The notes under the pieces are model-generated. The model did not search any database. It saw only the letters and a program-made list of their open reading frames with translations, and was not told the origin of the DNA. Below are positions 1 through 12,200 of a DNA stretch of 64,000 nucleotides, piece after piece; the first letter of the stretch is position 1; the number at the start of each line of letters is the position of its first letter. The stretch covers positions 3,100,001-3,164,000 of the forward strand of contig NC_065905.1 of the NCBI RefSeq assembly GCF_905147045.1. The letters are read 5' to 3'. The position numbers and the translations under genes were made by a program. This DNA is from Nymphalis io (taxonomy: Eukaryota; Arthropoda; Insecta; Lepidoptera; Nymphalidae).

Positions 1-840
1 GAAAATATTTAAGGACCATAAATTGTCAATTCTTGTGTTTAATAGTATTGTACGTAGTATCCTTGAGTATTGTAGCACTGTTTGGAGTCCAGGATACCAA
101 GTTCACTCCGACAAAATAGAGCAAATCCAGAAACGATTTCTGTACCACCTATCTTACACGGACTTTAGATGTAGTCAACTGTTCTCATACGAATCTCGTC
201 TTACTCATTATAATATGAGGTCACTCAAGGAGCGTCGAAGGGTTGCAGATGTAATTTTTTTGTCTAAATTAATAAATGGCCTAATTGATGCACCTGAACT
301 GCTCGAGCGTTTAAGTTTCGCAGTGCCACGTGACGGCAGCCGCTTACAGAATCGCAAGACGTTTTGTTTGCCTCATACAAGAAGCAATCTTGGTCAGCAT
401 GGTCCGCTGTATAGAATGCTATCTTTTGCTAACTGTTTTAGAGATACTATAGATATCTTTAACGATAATATCAGGGCCATTAAAAAGAAAATGTCTACAC
501 AAATGGGTTAATTTTTAGTTCTATTTTTATATTATTTAGTTACTTTTTAGTTTAATTTAATTGTGTTTTGCTTTTTAGTTATTTATTTTTATTTTATAGG
601 TGATAGTTTTTATAAGTTTTCTTATGTTTGTTCTAATGTTACGCTGTAATTACTGTAATGTGTGTGTGTGCTAATGTAATTATTTTTTTGCTTTTAAGCC
701 CTCATATAAGCATGTAATGTCCACATCGAGAAGACTCAATTGTAAATATTTTCAGTTAAATGTATTATTGTATGTCATTGTTGATTGTATAATTGTAGTC
801 AGTTTTGTGAACTACATAAAAAAAAGGTAAATAAATGGCT
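1..840 (+). mobile_element. 3' end of a non-LTR (LINE) retrotransposon
   Basis: An open frame at 23-511 encodes about 160 residues resembling the C-terminal tail that follows the reverse transcriptase domain in Jockey/CR1-type LINEs. It has the typical segment SILEYCSTVWSP near residue 12 and the following basic helix KIEQIQKRFLY. The frame is open to the window edge and ends at a stop at 509-511. About 330 bases of AT-rich 3' UTR follow, ending near an A-rich stretch at 817-835. The catalytic YxDD part of the domain would lie left of the window. The element probably sits in the first intron of the 5'-nucleotidase gene. The clade is an inference from the tail alone. Confidence 0.75.
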
Positions 841-973
841 ACTCAGGCCTTCACAAAGCTCTTCCGGTAAATAATGTCATTTTCAGGTTTTATTTACTGT
901 AATAGAATAGAACTAACTTACACACGATCTGCCAAATTAAATAGACGTTCAGAATCAAAGATTAAGATGTACC

Positions 974-1034
974 CATAGACAATTACAATTTTTATTAATT
1001 TTATTAATTATAATAAAAATTGTAATTGTCTATG
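974..1034. repeat. Perfect inverted repeat (23-base arms)
   Basis: The arm at 974-996 (catagacaattac...) is repeated as its reverse complement at 1012-1034, with a 15-base AT spacer. It could form a cruciform or hairpin, or be the remnant of a small foldback element. It lies upstream of the first visible 5'-nucleotidase exon. The rest of 841-1445 shows no coding signal to me. Confidence 0.8.
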
Positions 1035-1445
1035 TAATTGTGTAATTGTAATCATTACGCTGCTCGAATGCATATCAGTGGAATGACAAGTTATAAAATT
1101 TGAGAGCCGAGATGGTCCTGTTGTTGGAACCCATGAAACATAACCATCGTAGATCTCGACTTAGACTAATTAGGTTTTATACGTATTACGTTTATTTGGT
1201 TAGGTTGGAGGACCTCCAGGAATTCCCCGCTTTAACAAAGGTTGTGTCGTCCTTCACAAAAATCCCTTAATTAACATTTAAAACTTAACTCACAGGTAGC
1301 ATGATTATTTTACTGTCAGAAGTACAACTGCATATTACGATTTACTAGGTATATTATGTATATCAGAGTACGATAATCAATAAATGAGCAATTAGTGAAA
1401 TACGAATAAATTACAACTGAATTACGTCTTAATGTATATTTTTAG

Positions 1446-4400
1446 TTTTGACCAAATATCACTAAATGGTGGACCATGCAATCCTACGGAAGGAGACTGC
1501 ATCGGTGGCTTCTCTCGCCTCTACACCGCTATCATGCAGGTGCTGGAAGCTGAACCCGACTCTTTGCTCCTCAATGGCGGGGATACTTTTCAAGGCACCA
1601 TCTGGTATAACTTTCTGCGATGGAATGTCAGCCAGCATTTTATGAACATGTTACCGCACGATGCACATGTAAGTTTTTACATTTATGAATAAAATACACT
1701 TAATCTGAAATAAAATGTCAAAATGTCAACTCCTAACGGTTAGGAAACTATACGTCTATCAATTAGTTATCCAACAACATAGAATCACCCCTATCACGCC
1801 GACGAATACAGTAAGCAACGGGTCATTAAAAACGTATGTCCACCTGTTATATGTCGAACAGTTTCAGCCAAACGACAACATGATTTTAAAGCAGTTTATT
1901 TGTATAACAAAATAAATAAAATAAAAAATATACATCCCTTATTTAATTGTGAAGCTAAAGTAATTATTAAAAATTGGCTATACTACAAAGTAATTATTAA
2001 TAATTTTGAACTGTTGTTGCTATAATATTTTGTGAAACAAATTACACATATACACACACACACACACACACAAACACACATAAAAACACACACATACCTA
2101 CACACTCCACTCTAATATACAGTATGAAACAATTGTTAATCACTTATTTTTATTTACATAGAACGATATGACACTAAAAAATATGAGAGAGGACACTGAT
2201 TTCTGTAATACAGGTCTTTGAGCCTAGCTCAGAAATCAGGGTCTTCATTATACTTTGTAACTTTGTATGTGAATGAAGATTATTTATTATTATTATAATA
2301 AACTTTTAAGTTTAAAACACTAATTTGATATATAGATGATAATTGATAACTTTTGTGCTATCTGCCTTGAGCGTCCTCATGTTGACAATATTATCGAAGT
2401 GAATACAATAGTTACTCTTATTACAAACTAATATCTTTCAACCGTATTATATAATAATCTAGTGTGTGTGTACATATAAATAGGTACTTGGAAATCATGA
2501 GTTCGATCACGGCGTGGAAGGTCTCCTGCCGTATTTGCGAAAGCTGCAATCTCCAATGTTAGGTGCTAATGTTAACACGACCTTCGAACCAGAGATGACG
2601 CCATATATAAAAAATCATATCATCGTTACACGGAATAAACGGAAGATTGGAATCATTGGCATACTACTGCGTACGGTTGGTATAATTTTTTTTTTTGTAA
2701 TATACATATATGTGAAAACTATAAAAAGTACTAAAATTTTCTATGATCATCTTAACTTCTTTCAGTAACAATTAATACGTTAATAGTGTATAGGTGTCAA
2801 CATTGTCTTTATAAGCAGCGAGCACAAACGCTCGCGCCCCGATTATTGCTGTACAAATTGTACTGTTATTTTGATTTTATAACTTTAGTGAGCAGCGAAT
2901 ATCCAAGATCAGAAGTGATAGGATCCTTGTGATTCCACTGTGTATCCACTATGTATTTTTGTTTATTTGTCTACCATCAAATTGTGAAAGAAAATTTTTG
3001 AGTCGAGCTGAGAGCGAAGACATAGCAGGTACCATTCGCGTACTCCATAAGGTAGGCTGAGACGCGAAATGGATGCAATGATGGCGCGCCTTAGAGCGTT
3101 GGAAGGTAAAGTAATGTAATGAATGTGCTATCGAATTGAAATTATTTTTAAAACTTTCCACTATTCTGTAACACAAATTAGTCAGATCATTTATTTGTAG
3201 TTAGAAAAACCTACAGTATCAACTACTGTAAAATTAGTCTTTATGAATGTGGCAAAAAATTAAATAACACAAAATAGAATTTAAAAAATATTTTTCAAGC
3301 TGTACTTAACAAATGCCATTTGACCGGACAAGTTGACGTTCCCCTTTTTATTTGGATCGGTTCATCACATAATAACGTTTTAAATTAGTTATTTTCAACA
3401 ATAACGAATAAAATTAAAATTATAAAATACGTGGGTTATTTCAAAGCTTACAAATAATTTACTAAGAGAATAAGTATTTACATAGTTAAAAAAAACGATA
3501 TTCTTATAAAATGAAAAATATGCGATTATCGCAAGATAATTATGGCATCAATCATTACTTTAAAAATAAATTAATCATCAAAATGCGCGTAAAATTGTAA
3601 TTCCCTATCTGATAGTTGTAATCTTTTGAGATATAAACAGTACTCTAAGCTTTGTTAAGATAATCATGTTACACTTCTTATATTATTCGCATCAGCAAAT
3701 ACGGAACGGGGCGTGATCAGTAGGTACTTGTTAATATGAAAGACGTAACACAGTGCTGTCGCACTCAGCGGTCCCGTCCGTTACCCACATTAAATACAAG
3801 GAACATATTAAAATTCATTTATTAAATGTAGAAGCATTTACTTATTGACAGTTAATGTAAAACCAGGTTCGAAAAAGAAGATGAAAGAAAATGAGTAGGT
3901 ATTTTTTGTCCAATTTTATAATTGTTAACACTTTTCATGTTATATCTAAAGCAAGAGCCGAGATAGTCCAGTGTTTAGAACACTTGATTGAACGATCGAT
4001 TCATTAAGCTTTGCAAACACGTTGTCAGTGGTAAAGAAAAAAAACGTGGTACATAACACCACCCATAGGCAATTTTTTTTTTCTATAATAGGTAGGCGGA
4101 CGAGCAAATGTTAACCATCGCTTACATCACCAATGCGCCACCAACCTTGGAAACTAAGATGTTATGTCCCGTCCCTTGTGCCTGTAATTACACTGGCTCA
4201 CTCACCCTTCAAACCGGAACACAACAATACCAAGTACTGCTGTTTTGCGGTAGAAAATCTGATGAGTGGGTGGTACCTACCCAAACGAGCTTGCACAAAG
4301 CTCTACCACCAGTGAAATCTAATAATTACATAAAACAATTACGGGTTAATATGGGTGTCAAATCGAATCTTCAAATGATTTGTTCTAAAAAACTTAATCA

Positions 4401-7400
4401 AATTTCATTTCAGTTTTCCGCACCAGTCGGACGAGTTATAATGGAAGACGAATTAGAAGCAGTTAATCGAGAAGCTGCCTTACTCACTAAGCAGGGCGTC
4501 GACATTATTATTGTGTTGTCACACGTCGGATATACCAGTGATGTGTGGGTATTAAACACCTCTTATGTAAAAAACGATTCGCTTAAAGTGCCTAATTTTG
4601 GTCATATTATACATCGTAAATTTTTTTTTTGTAAATATATAAATACTATCATTCGAAAAATGACCCACTGATTGATTATGGTTTCTCGGCTTTTGGTTGG
4701 TGCTCATTCCACCAAACTTCAGTGCAGCTTGGTGTATAAATTTCATCCGACACATGAAGTTTTTCTCAGGAAGTTTTCTTTACCACTGAAGATTAGATTA
4801 TGTGTAAACACAAATTAATTAAATTTAACGAAAGGAGTGCTTACGCGCTATTAACACTGACTTGTGAACAAGTTGTCTTCTACCCTTTGGGCCATTCAGC
4901 TATAATATGTCCAGTTCGTTCGCGGTTGAAATCGGTCAGGAGGACATCCATATTTCGATTTTACAGATCATTAGCAGCACGTATGTCTTCGGACGTAGAC
5001 ATCATAGTGGGTGCTCACTCGCACTCATTGCTCTACAACGGTGACGCCCCAGACGGCTCGAGGCCAGTCGGGGAATACCCCACTATTGTAACACAAGATA
5101 ATGGTCACAGGGTAATATTTTCATGTATTTTTATATAGTATTTAGTTCATGTTTTTGCACTTCGTTATCGCCAATCTCTACTTTTCTTTAACCCTTTTTT
5201 TTCTAGATACTAGTCGTGCAGGCGTCATGTTACACGAGATACCTTGGTGATATAAAGCTATATATAGATAAAGCTGGAAAAATTGTATCTTGGAAAGGAC
5301 AACCTATTTACCTTGGCACATCTATTGTTCGAGGTATGCCATATTGTTATAAATTGATTATAATGAATCAGTGTTCAGGTTTCTGTCTGATTAGAAAGAG
5401 TGTATCATAATTAGTAGGTGTAGTAAGAGTCAACTAAGGTTTAGTTTGTCTTTAGCGCATCCTTCAATACCATTATTCTATCACCAATCAACAATACTTC
5501 AGCCATACTCAGTGTTGCCGCTTTCCTGATCAAAGGGTGAATAAGCCAGTATAATCATAGACACGAGGGACTTATTACTTCCATTGCATATTGGCGATGT
5601 AAGGATTGGTGGAAAATTTTCCAGTGCTCGTATACTCATTTGTCTGCCTACCTATTTTAAATCAATAAACAACACCTCAATCACTCCTAATGAAGGCGGG
5701 AAACTAGCGCATTAGCAAAAGCATTTCCAAGTAGAGGGTATCAGGACAAATCTAATAATCCGCCAAATCGAAGAAATAGTTCTTCTAATTTCTTAAAAAT
5801 GTATAATACATTAAAAGAATTGAGTAAGCCAATTATGGTAATTACTTAATCAGGGATAAAACGTTATTTTTTCCAGATCCCCACATAGAGAGCCTGCTGG
5901 AGCCTTGGAGACAGGAAGTGGACGCAATCGGCAAAGAGGTGTTGGGCCGCTCCCTAACGGCGCTACAACGCGGCTGTTACCGCGGAGAGTGCAACATTGC
6001 CAACTGGGCTTGCGATGGTCTCGTCGATGAGGTGAACTACCTCTTTACAGAAGGATTAATAACTATAATTCTTAAAACCACTTAAAACCATGCAAATGCT
6101 GTCCTTAACTCAGATCGGCGATGACGTAGGATCAATTTCACATAACCCCGCACGACGTTCGTAGTGTTAATGTCAAATCATTAAAAAGTACTAAATTGTC
6201 TATGATCTCATTTTAATATCTTAGATACGATAATATCATTTCATTTAGGTATTGCATAAAGTTCAAAAAAATTGAGCCACGTCGAATTTTCAACTGAACG
6301 GGAGTGACACTACTGTAAGTTAGCGTTTTACATATAATATATTCCCCATGTGGTAGGTGGTAGGGCTGGCGCAGGCAGACGCGTGGGGCGCGGCGCACGT
6401 GTGCCTTATGAACGCGGGCGGCGTGCGCGCGCACATCGATGTGGGAGGTAAACTTTGTTTACTTTGTCTTAATTTTTATTATTATTATTGTATTCAGTTT
6501 CATTTACTTTATGAACGAGGATTGCTTGACACATTTCAGGAGCATCAGAGAAGCCTTTATTTAAATGTAAATAGTGAAATCCTTTAAAAATTAAATTTAT
6601 AAAATAATTTTATAAGTATCAAAAAAAATCTTATAAAGTAAAATAGGTTGGCAAACTGGTGAATAGGCTACCGGCCATAGAAATTGGCACTGTAAAAAAA
6701 TCACCATCACTTACAACCATACTTCGGAACTAAGACGTTATTTCTCTTGTGCTCGTAGTAACACTGGCCCATTAGCCCTTCCCGAAGGAATAAAAAAAGC
6801 ACTGAAAGTTTCTACCACAATTTTCATATATTTTTGTTTGTGAGCCATTTTTAAGTAGAAATGGGAAAACATTGTTAACACATTTGTGAATATAATCAAT
6901 TGCCTTACCGAATTATTTCAATTATCAATGTTATGATTACAGCAAGGTATCAACAAAGCCATAAATGGTGAATTACCTCTTTATGCATTTATTTAAAGCC
7001 AATTGTCAGCGAAGCTTCGGCCTGCATACATTTGTAAAACTTAGCACAGATATAATTAAAGATTTTAAATTGCTATTTAGATATTTAAAGCAAGTATATA
7101 ATACAATAGAAATGTCGGTGAGTAGGTATTACTCGGACTATATTGTTGATAATTTTTAAACAGAAATAACGACTGAAGCACTGCTGATGGCGTTTCCTTT
7201 CGAGAATTACGTCCAGCTATACGATTTGAAAGGAGAGTATCTTCTGGAAGCGCTAGAATTCTCAGTGGGTGTTTCAATAAGCGACCCTACTAACTTCTCC
7301 AGCAGTCGGATGTTGCAAATAGGCGGTAAGATAGTTTTACTGTATTTAACTAAATTTGATGTAACCATTTATAGCAATTCTATTCACAGAAATAGCTATC

Positions 7401-8911
7401 ATTCACAAATAGCGGAAACACTAATTTGATTTGTTGCGGTGTTTGGAAAAGTAGAATAAATGTATCTCATTTCAACGCTCGAGTGTCGTATGAGACTACT
7501 AAAGGTTTTTTTGTTAACACTAATACCATTAAGTCCTAGCGCCACTAAGACCAGGAGGGAAACCCGCCCAAGAATGACGGCATTCCCAAGGAAGATCGAC
7601 AATCGACCAAACGACCGGCTGTAAAAATAAACCCAAATTCTACTACTTGCAGTGTTTTTAAACACTCGCGAATCTGTGCTTTACTGATAAACATATTAAA
7701 AAGTGAAATTGGCATCAGCAATTAAGCGGCGTTGTGTTGGTAGGCCTGCGCGTCGTGTACAACGCGTCGCAGCCGGCGGGCGCGCGCGTGCTGCGGGCGG
7801 CCGCGCGCTGCGTGCGCTGCGCCGTGCCGCGCTACGAGCCGCTGCGGCGCGACAAGCTCTACCGCGTCGTCTCGCAGAGCTACATCGGCGACGGCGGCGG
7901 CGGGTACACGGTATGACTTATATAGCGACACTACCCGGTGGGATATTTGTATAATCTGTTCTATGTGTTCTAGCTTAAAGTAAGCGCCTGTGCATATATG
8001 CACAAAGGATATAACATCATACATGCCGTGGCAGCATATTAACGAAGAAAATAGTTGCATATACGTATTTCTTGCGGTGCAATTTTTTTATGAAGGAAGT
8101 TCACCATCGAGTAGATGATTTGCTCCCGTCCCTTTCTAAAAAAAAAATAAAAAAAATATGGCCTAATTTCATAGCTTTCTATTTAGATAGTTTTGTTAAA
8201 TCTTACACATATATAAAACTTGTAAATATTTACTTGGTTATCTTAGTTCTCAATATACAAATCCCACAAATTAGACAATAGGTTCTTTTCAAGATATGTA
8301 CATAGGTATTTAGTATTGTTTAATTTATATATTTTATTGATATTTGACTGGGCTTTTCTTTATTGATTTACCTCCAGTATGTCGATCCCGGCACGAGGTG
8401 CCATAGACTGCAACTATATTTATTACTAATACATTTACTGTCAAAATGTAGGTAAGTCTCAGTAAGGTTATAAAAATAAGGATTAGGCAGTTTACATATT
8501 TCTTTTATTGCGCATTTTAAAGTTTCACGTTACATGGAACAGCTACGTTCTAAGGGCCGAAACACAAAAATGCGATGCGACGTCGCAACGCAGAAATGTG
8601 CGGGCTCGCACGTATCGTAAGAACTTGCGCGTTGATTCGTAAGTGCCGCACGAAACCGCATCGCAGTAATTCGCGTCACAGCTGTTGCAAATTAGCAGTT
8701 TTGTGTTTCGACCCTATCGCAGTAGTAATAAGATGTTAATTCTATTATAAACTTTAATATAAACAAACATGTTTGTTTATTTCAGATGTTGTCACAGAAT
8801 AGAGAGAACCTAGTCAACTTGGATTTGGACTATGTAATGCTGCAGCGATACCTACGTCGACAAGGCACAGTCTTGCAAGATTTGGACGGACGAATTCAAA
8901 TTGTGCATTAA
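1446..8911 (+). CDS. 5'-nucleotidase / apyrase (ecto-5'-nucleotidase family), 5' end missing
   Basis: Hydrolyses extracellular nucleoside phosphates (AMP, or ATP/ADP if an apyrase). Ten exons: 1446-1668, 2484-2675, 4414-4544, 4967-5111, 5207-5333, 5877-6031, 6357-6447, 7164-7325, 7744-7910, 8786-8911 (stop 8909-8911), giving 505 residues in continuous phase. Metallophosphatase motifs appear in order: GGDTFQG, GNHEFDHG (split across exons 1 and 2), HVGY and GAHSHSLLY. The C-terminal nucleotide-binding domain follows, with NAGGVRAHI and YRVVSQSYIGDGGGGY. Exon 1 begins in the middle of a codon, so the signal peptide and the first metal site (NDxH) lie left of the window. The usual nucleotide-stacking Phe after the GG turn appears to be Tyr. 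The C-terminus is hydrophilic (RIQIVH) with no GPI signal, which suggests a secreted form. The donors at 2676 (GTTGGT) and 4545 (GTGGGT) are weak but are the only ones that keep phase. Enzyme versus apyrase specificity cannot be settled from the sequence. Confidence 0.9.
2045..2104. repeat. (CA)n microsatellite
   Basis: An imperfect CA dinucleotide run in the first visible 5'-nucleotidase intron. The surrounding intron 1669-2483 shows nothing else to me. Confidence 0.9.
2676..4071. other. Intron sequence of the 5'-nucleotidase gene, no clear feature
   Basis: AT-rich intron DNA. At 3954-3990 there is a short degraded copy of a SINE head (gagccgagatagtccagtg), the same head seen in the SINE-A copies. 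A similar scrap lies at 1105-1125. Apart from these I see no coding or structured feature. Confidence 0.5.
4072..4316 (+). repeat. Dispersed repeat D (lepidopteran, non-coding)
   Basis: First of about a dozen related copies in the window. The consensus runs: T-rich start, tagaataggaaggcggacga, a central part with accaacgcccatagacattg, then aatgcgccaccaaccttggg, ctcacccttcaaaccggaac and finally gagtgggtggtacctaccca with a CTACCACCAG end. This copy lacks the central segment between the 'gacgagca' and 'aatgttaacc' parts, so it is internally deleted. The frames open through it are chance frames. It lies just upstream of the exon at 4414. Confidence 0.8.
6648..6830 (+). repeat. Diverged copy of dispersed repeat D
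   Basis: Recognisable parts are an ACCATA CTTCGGAACTAAGACGTT stretch (consensus AACCTTGGGAACTAAGATGTT), then CACTGGCCCATTAGCCCTTC and TTTCTACC. It is much more diverged than the copies at 12350 or 19648 and so is an older insertion. It lies in a 5'-nucleotidase intron. Confidence 0.6.
8553..8715. mobile_element. Small terminal-inverted-repeat element (MITE-like)
   Basis: About 163 bases bounded by near-perfect inverted ends, GGGCCGAAACACAAAA at 8554-8569 and TTTTGTGTTTCGACCC at 8699-8714 (one mismatch). The interior is CpG-rich (gcgatgcgacgtcgcaacgc) and unlike the AT-rich intron around it. It has no coding capacity. This is the pattern of a non-autonomous DNA transposon. I could not define a target-site duplication, so the superfamily is open. 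It lies in the last intron of the 5'-nucleotidase gene. Confidence 0.65.
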
Positions 8912-9291
8912 TTATTATTAATTATGAAACGAATTAATTTAGTTTCAATCTAAATTAGACTAAACTAATACTAAGTTGGCGGGAATTTTAACGAATTTTG
9001 TAAAAATAAAACAATCCAAACCGATCTGAAATTGATACGTGAAAATAAAAATTGACAATTATCAAAGGAATTTATTATAAATTTTCGAGAAATTATTTAT
9101 ATTTCTTTAAAACAGTCCATCTTTTTATAGTTATATTTTATTACAGTACATAACAATATATATGATAGGATTTCATACTACTATGTATACAGTATAATAA
9201 ATAAGTTTCGTCATTTGTTAAATATATAAATATTTATATATATTTGTAATGTAAGTAGCAACACCGTGAGTCACTTTTAGGCCTTATTATA

Positions 9292-12200
9292 TTAACATTG
9301 AGCTAGTTCGACTTTAGGAACATCTATTATTGGTAAATCTTTTTTGAACTGATCAATATCTACGATAAAATCTACATCGCTCCCATCGGCGGAGTTCTCC
9401 ATAGCACCTTCGTTTCCTTTCAAATAATGTAGGGTTAAATTCAGCGGTTGTTCGTCATTTATTTCATTGTCATCTTTAGGCTTATTTCCCACTATCTGGA
9501 AATCAAAACACGTAAAATTAAAACAAAATTTAATACTTGCTGAACCGAAACACGCAGTTGAATCTTTTTTGAATTACGTTTTAAATGTCGATAAAGTTGC
9601 TATCGTGAGTGTTAAAATAAAATTAAAATGTATATAAATAGTGTTGTAAAGCAAATATTATCGAAACTCCTTCGATTAGAAAAGGACACATAAAAGTTGC
9701 TCCATTTTTAACAATACAATCGTCAGATAGATTTAAGTAAATGTTCACCTGTATAGATAATTTTCTAAATTGAGATTTATTCCCACTACCGAAGTGGTCG
9801 TCGATCCAACTTTTTACATCTGCAAGTCTAATTTGTTCAATCGCCTCTGCCTGAAATTATGTCAACAATATTTTTATTTGCAGAATATTATTAAACGAAT
9901 ATTATTAAAGACTTATTAATTAGGAAATTATTAACAACATACCTCTAGAAATAGTCTTTGGAATTGATATTCCCGACTAATTATCTCGCGCCAATTTCTC
10001 TCGACCTTTAAAAATTAAAAATATTTTATTAAGTACTTTCTTGTTATCTTTAAAAGAAATAAGTAAAGTAAGTAATTTTAAATAAATATATGTAATCATA
10101 TTTTGGAAATGAATAACTCGACGGTAATTTATGTTTTCACTTTATTTCAAGTTACTACAGGTACATTATATGTTAGAGTTGCGTGAGCGCATGTCTGGCC
10201 GCCACCGGGGCTCACTCTCCACCTCGCCTCGTGTCGCGCTCTATGGTTCACATACCTCCTCCTTGAGCTCGTAGTCTGTGGTGTGCTTGAGCTGCGTTAG
10301 CGCATGTCTGGCCGCCGCCAGGGCTCGCTCTCCGCCTCGCCTCGTGTCGCGCGCGAACTTCTTCAGGAACGCCTCGATGCGCTGGTCCACGTGCGACACG
10401 CTACGAATGAAAATAAACAAGTTATTTTTTGTGATATTTAACCTTATAAATTGTAACAATTGTAATATTTTGTATAATTTCTCTCGCTATATAGTAACTT
10501 TATATATATATATTGAAGTTTTTTTTTTGTTTTCGATCTGTTTGCAATTAAGATTTCTCCTATTATCGTTTTCTTACTAATTCGATGGTATATTACCTGA
10601 ATTTATCAACTTGAGTGTTAACCGTCACGGAAAATCCGAGTACGCCGAAGGTGTATCTCATCATGCTGAAGACGCTGTACCCGAGTTGCTCCTTGGTCCT
10701 TAAAACGTCGAACACCGGCTCCTCCATCAGCATCTATTCTAGCAAAAATTGACTATTTTACTCTAAGAATTGAGCCGTATAAAAAAATTATTTAAAAACA
10801 GCAATATATAAAAGCCACGATGCGGCTGACATGACGGCTACCGACCATCAGCACCTCCAGCGCCGCGGTGTGCTCGGGCGAGGAGGCGTCCCCCTGGTAG
10901 TAGTTGGTGACGATGCTGTTGGTGGACGCGCCGTTCAGGCTGCGCACGCGCACGCGCCGCTCGCCGCGCGGCAGGCGGTGCACGCGCACCGGGGGGGGGG
11001 GGGGTTAGTACGAATGGAACATTTAGTCCATCAATAAAAATCAATTGTAAATAGTCTTACTTCGGGGAATTCATGTTCTTCCAACGGTTCCCATTTAATT
11101 GTATCGAGTAAGTTTTCTGATATTCTGATAGCCTCGTGCCAAGGTATATTTCCCTGTACCAGCACCTAGGAAAAAAATACAGTTGTTAGTTATTTAGAAT
11201 TTAAAATCGCTGATAATATCAAACGAGTTACAAACTCTCACCTGTAAGTATAACTTATCCAGTAATCTTTCGCTGAAATCTTGAAGATCCGCCAACGTAA
11301 TGTTGTGTATGACGGCAACTTTATCGCGCGGCGAAATATACGGCTCTAGTAAAACATTCATCCGAATATCCCTACAATAGAATTAAATAAATATTTTTAA
11401 TGCCTGTACGAATAGAATAACAAATACTGTTAATTATACACGAATGAAGCTAAAAAAAATAGAATACAAACAAGCAAGATGTACACATCTTAGAAGTTAC
11501 CTATTTCCCTCAGAATTTTGAAAATTTGATATAGAAGAAATAACAAATGATATGAAAATAGGATGTACCTATCATAAACAATCAATAAAATAAATAAATA
11601 CAAGTTCGTTCAAAATAATATTAAATTAATGTTATCAATAGATGGCGCCACTCACTTTATTAATGACACTCGTTTGGTTAAAGAGAATACAACTAGTTCG
11701 TAATTCATTTAACTAAAATATATTCTATGTGGCAACGGGGGGGGGGGGGGAGAATTTAATTCACCAACTACGACTATTTTAAGATGCTCAAAGCTCCGGG
11801 CTACGTTTGAATGGGACTCAGACTCATGGGGCAGGTGAGTGCGCGTACTTGGCGAGCTTGTGCGGCTTGATGAGCACGTTGTGGTACAGGCGCGCGCGCA
11901 CGTCGCGCACGGCGGCGAACAGCGCGGGCGGCAGAGTGGCGCCCGCGCGCAGCGAGCGGCCCACCAGCGACACCAGCAGCTGCGGGCAGCGGGGTAACAT
12001 GGGGGGGGGACCTAATTATCTTACTCGTGATCTTTATTTCCATTATTGAGGGGCGAACTATCAGAATTATTTGTGTACACTCGGAACTACTTAAATTATA
12101 TGCAATTTAAATTATTCCATATTTTGACTTTTGCTGCTCTAAAATTTATCCCCCAATCCATACATTGCTGGCTTTGTCTAGAACGTATTAAATATAAAAA

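Noticed and set aside
4108..4671. 187-residue open frame on the plus strand
   Set aside because: Its first two thirds are a copy of dispersed repeat D that reads the same way at 15628 and 19648. Only 4414-4544 within it is a real exon (5'-nucleotidase). The apparent protein is a chance fusion.
7703..8060. Arg/Ala-rich frames on both strands around 7.7-8.0 kb
   Set aside because: Shadows of the GC-rich 5'-nucleotidase exon 7744-7910, which fits the family and the phase of its neighbours.
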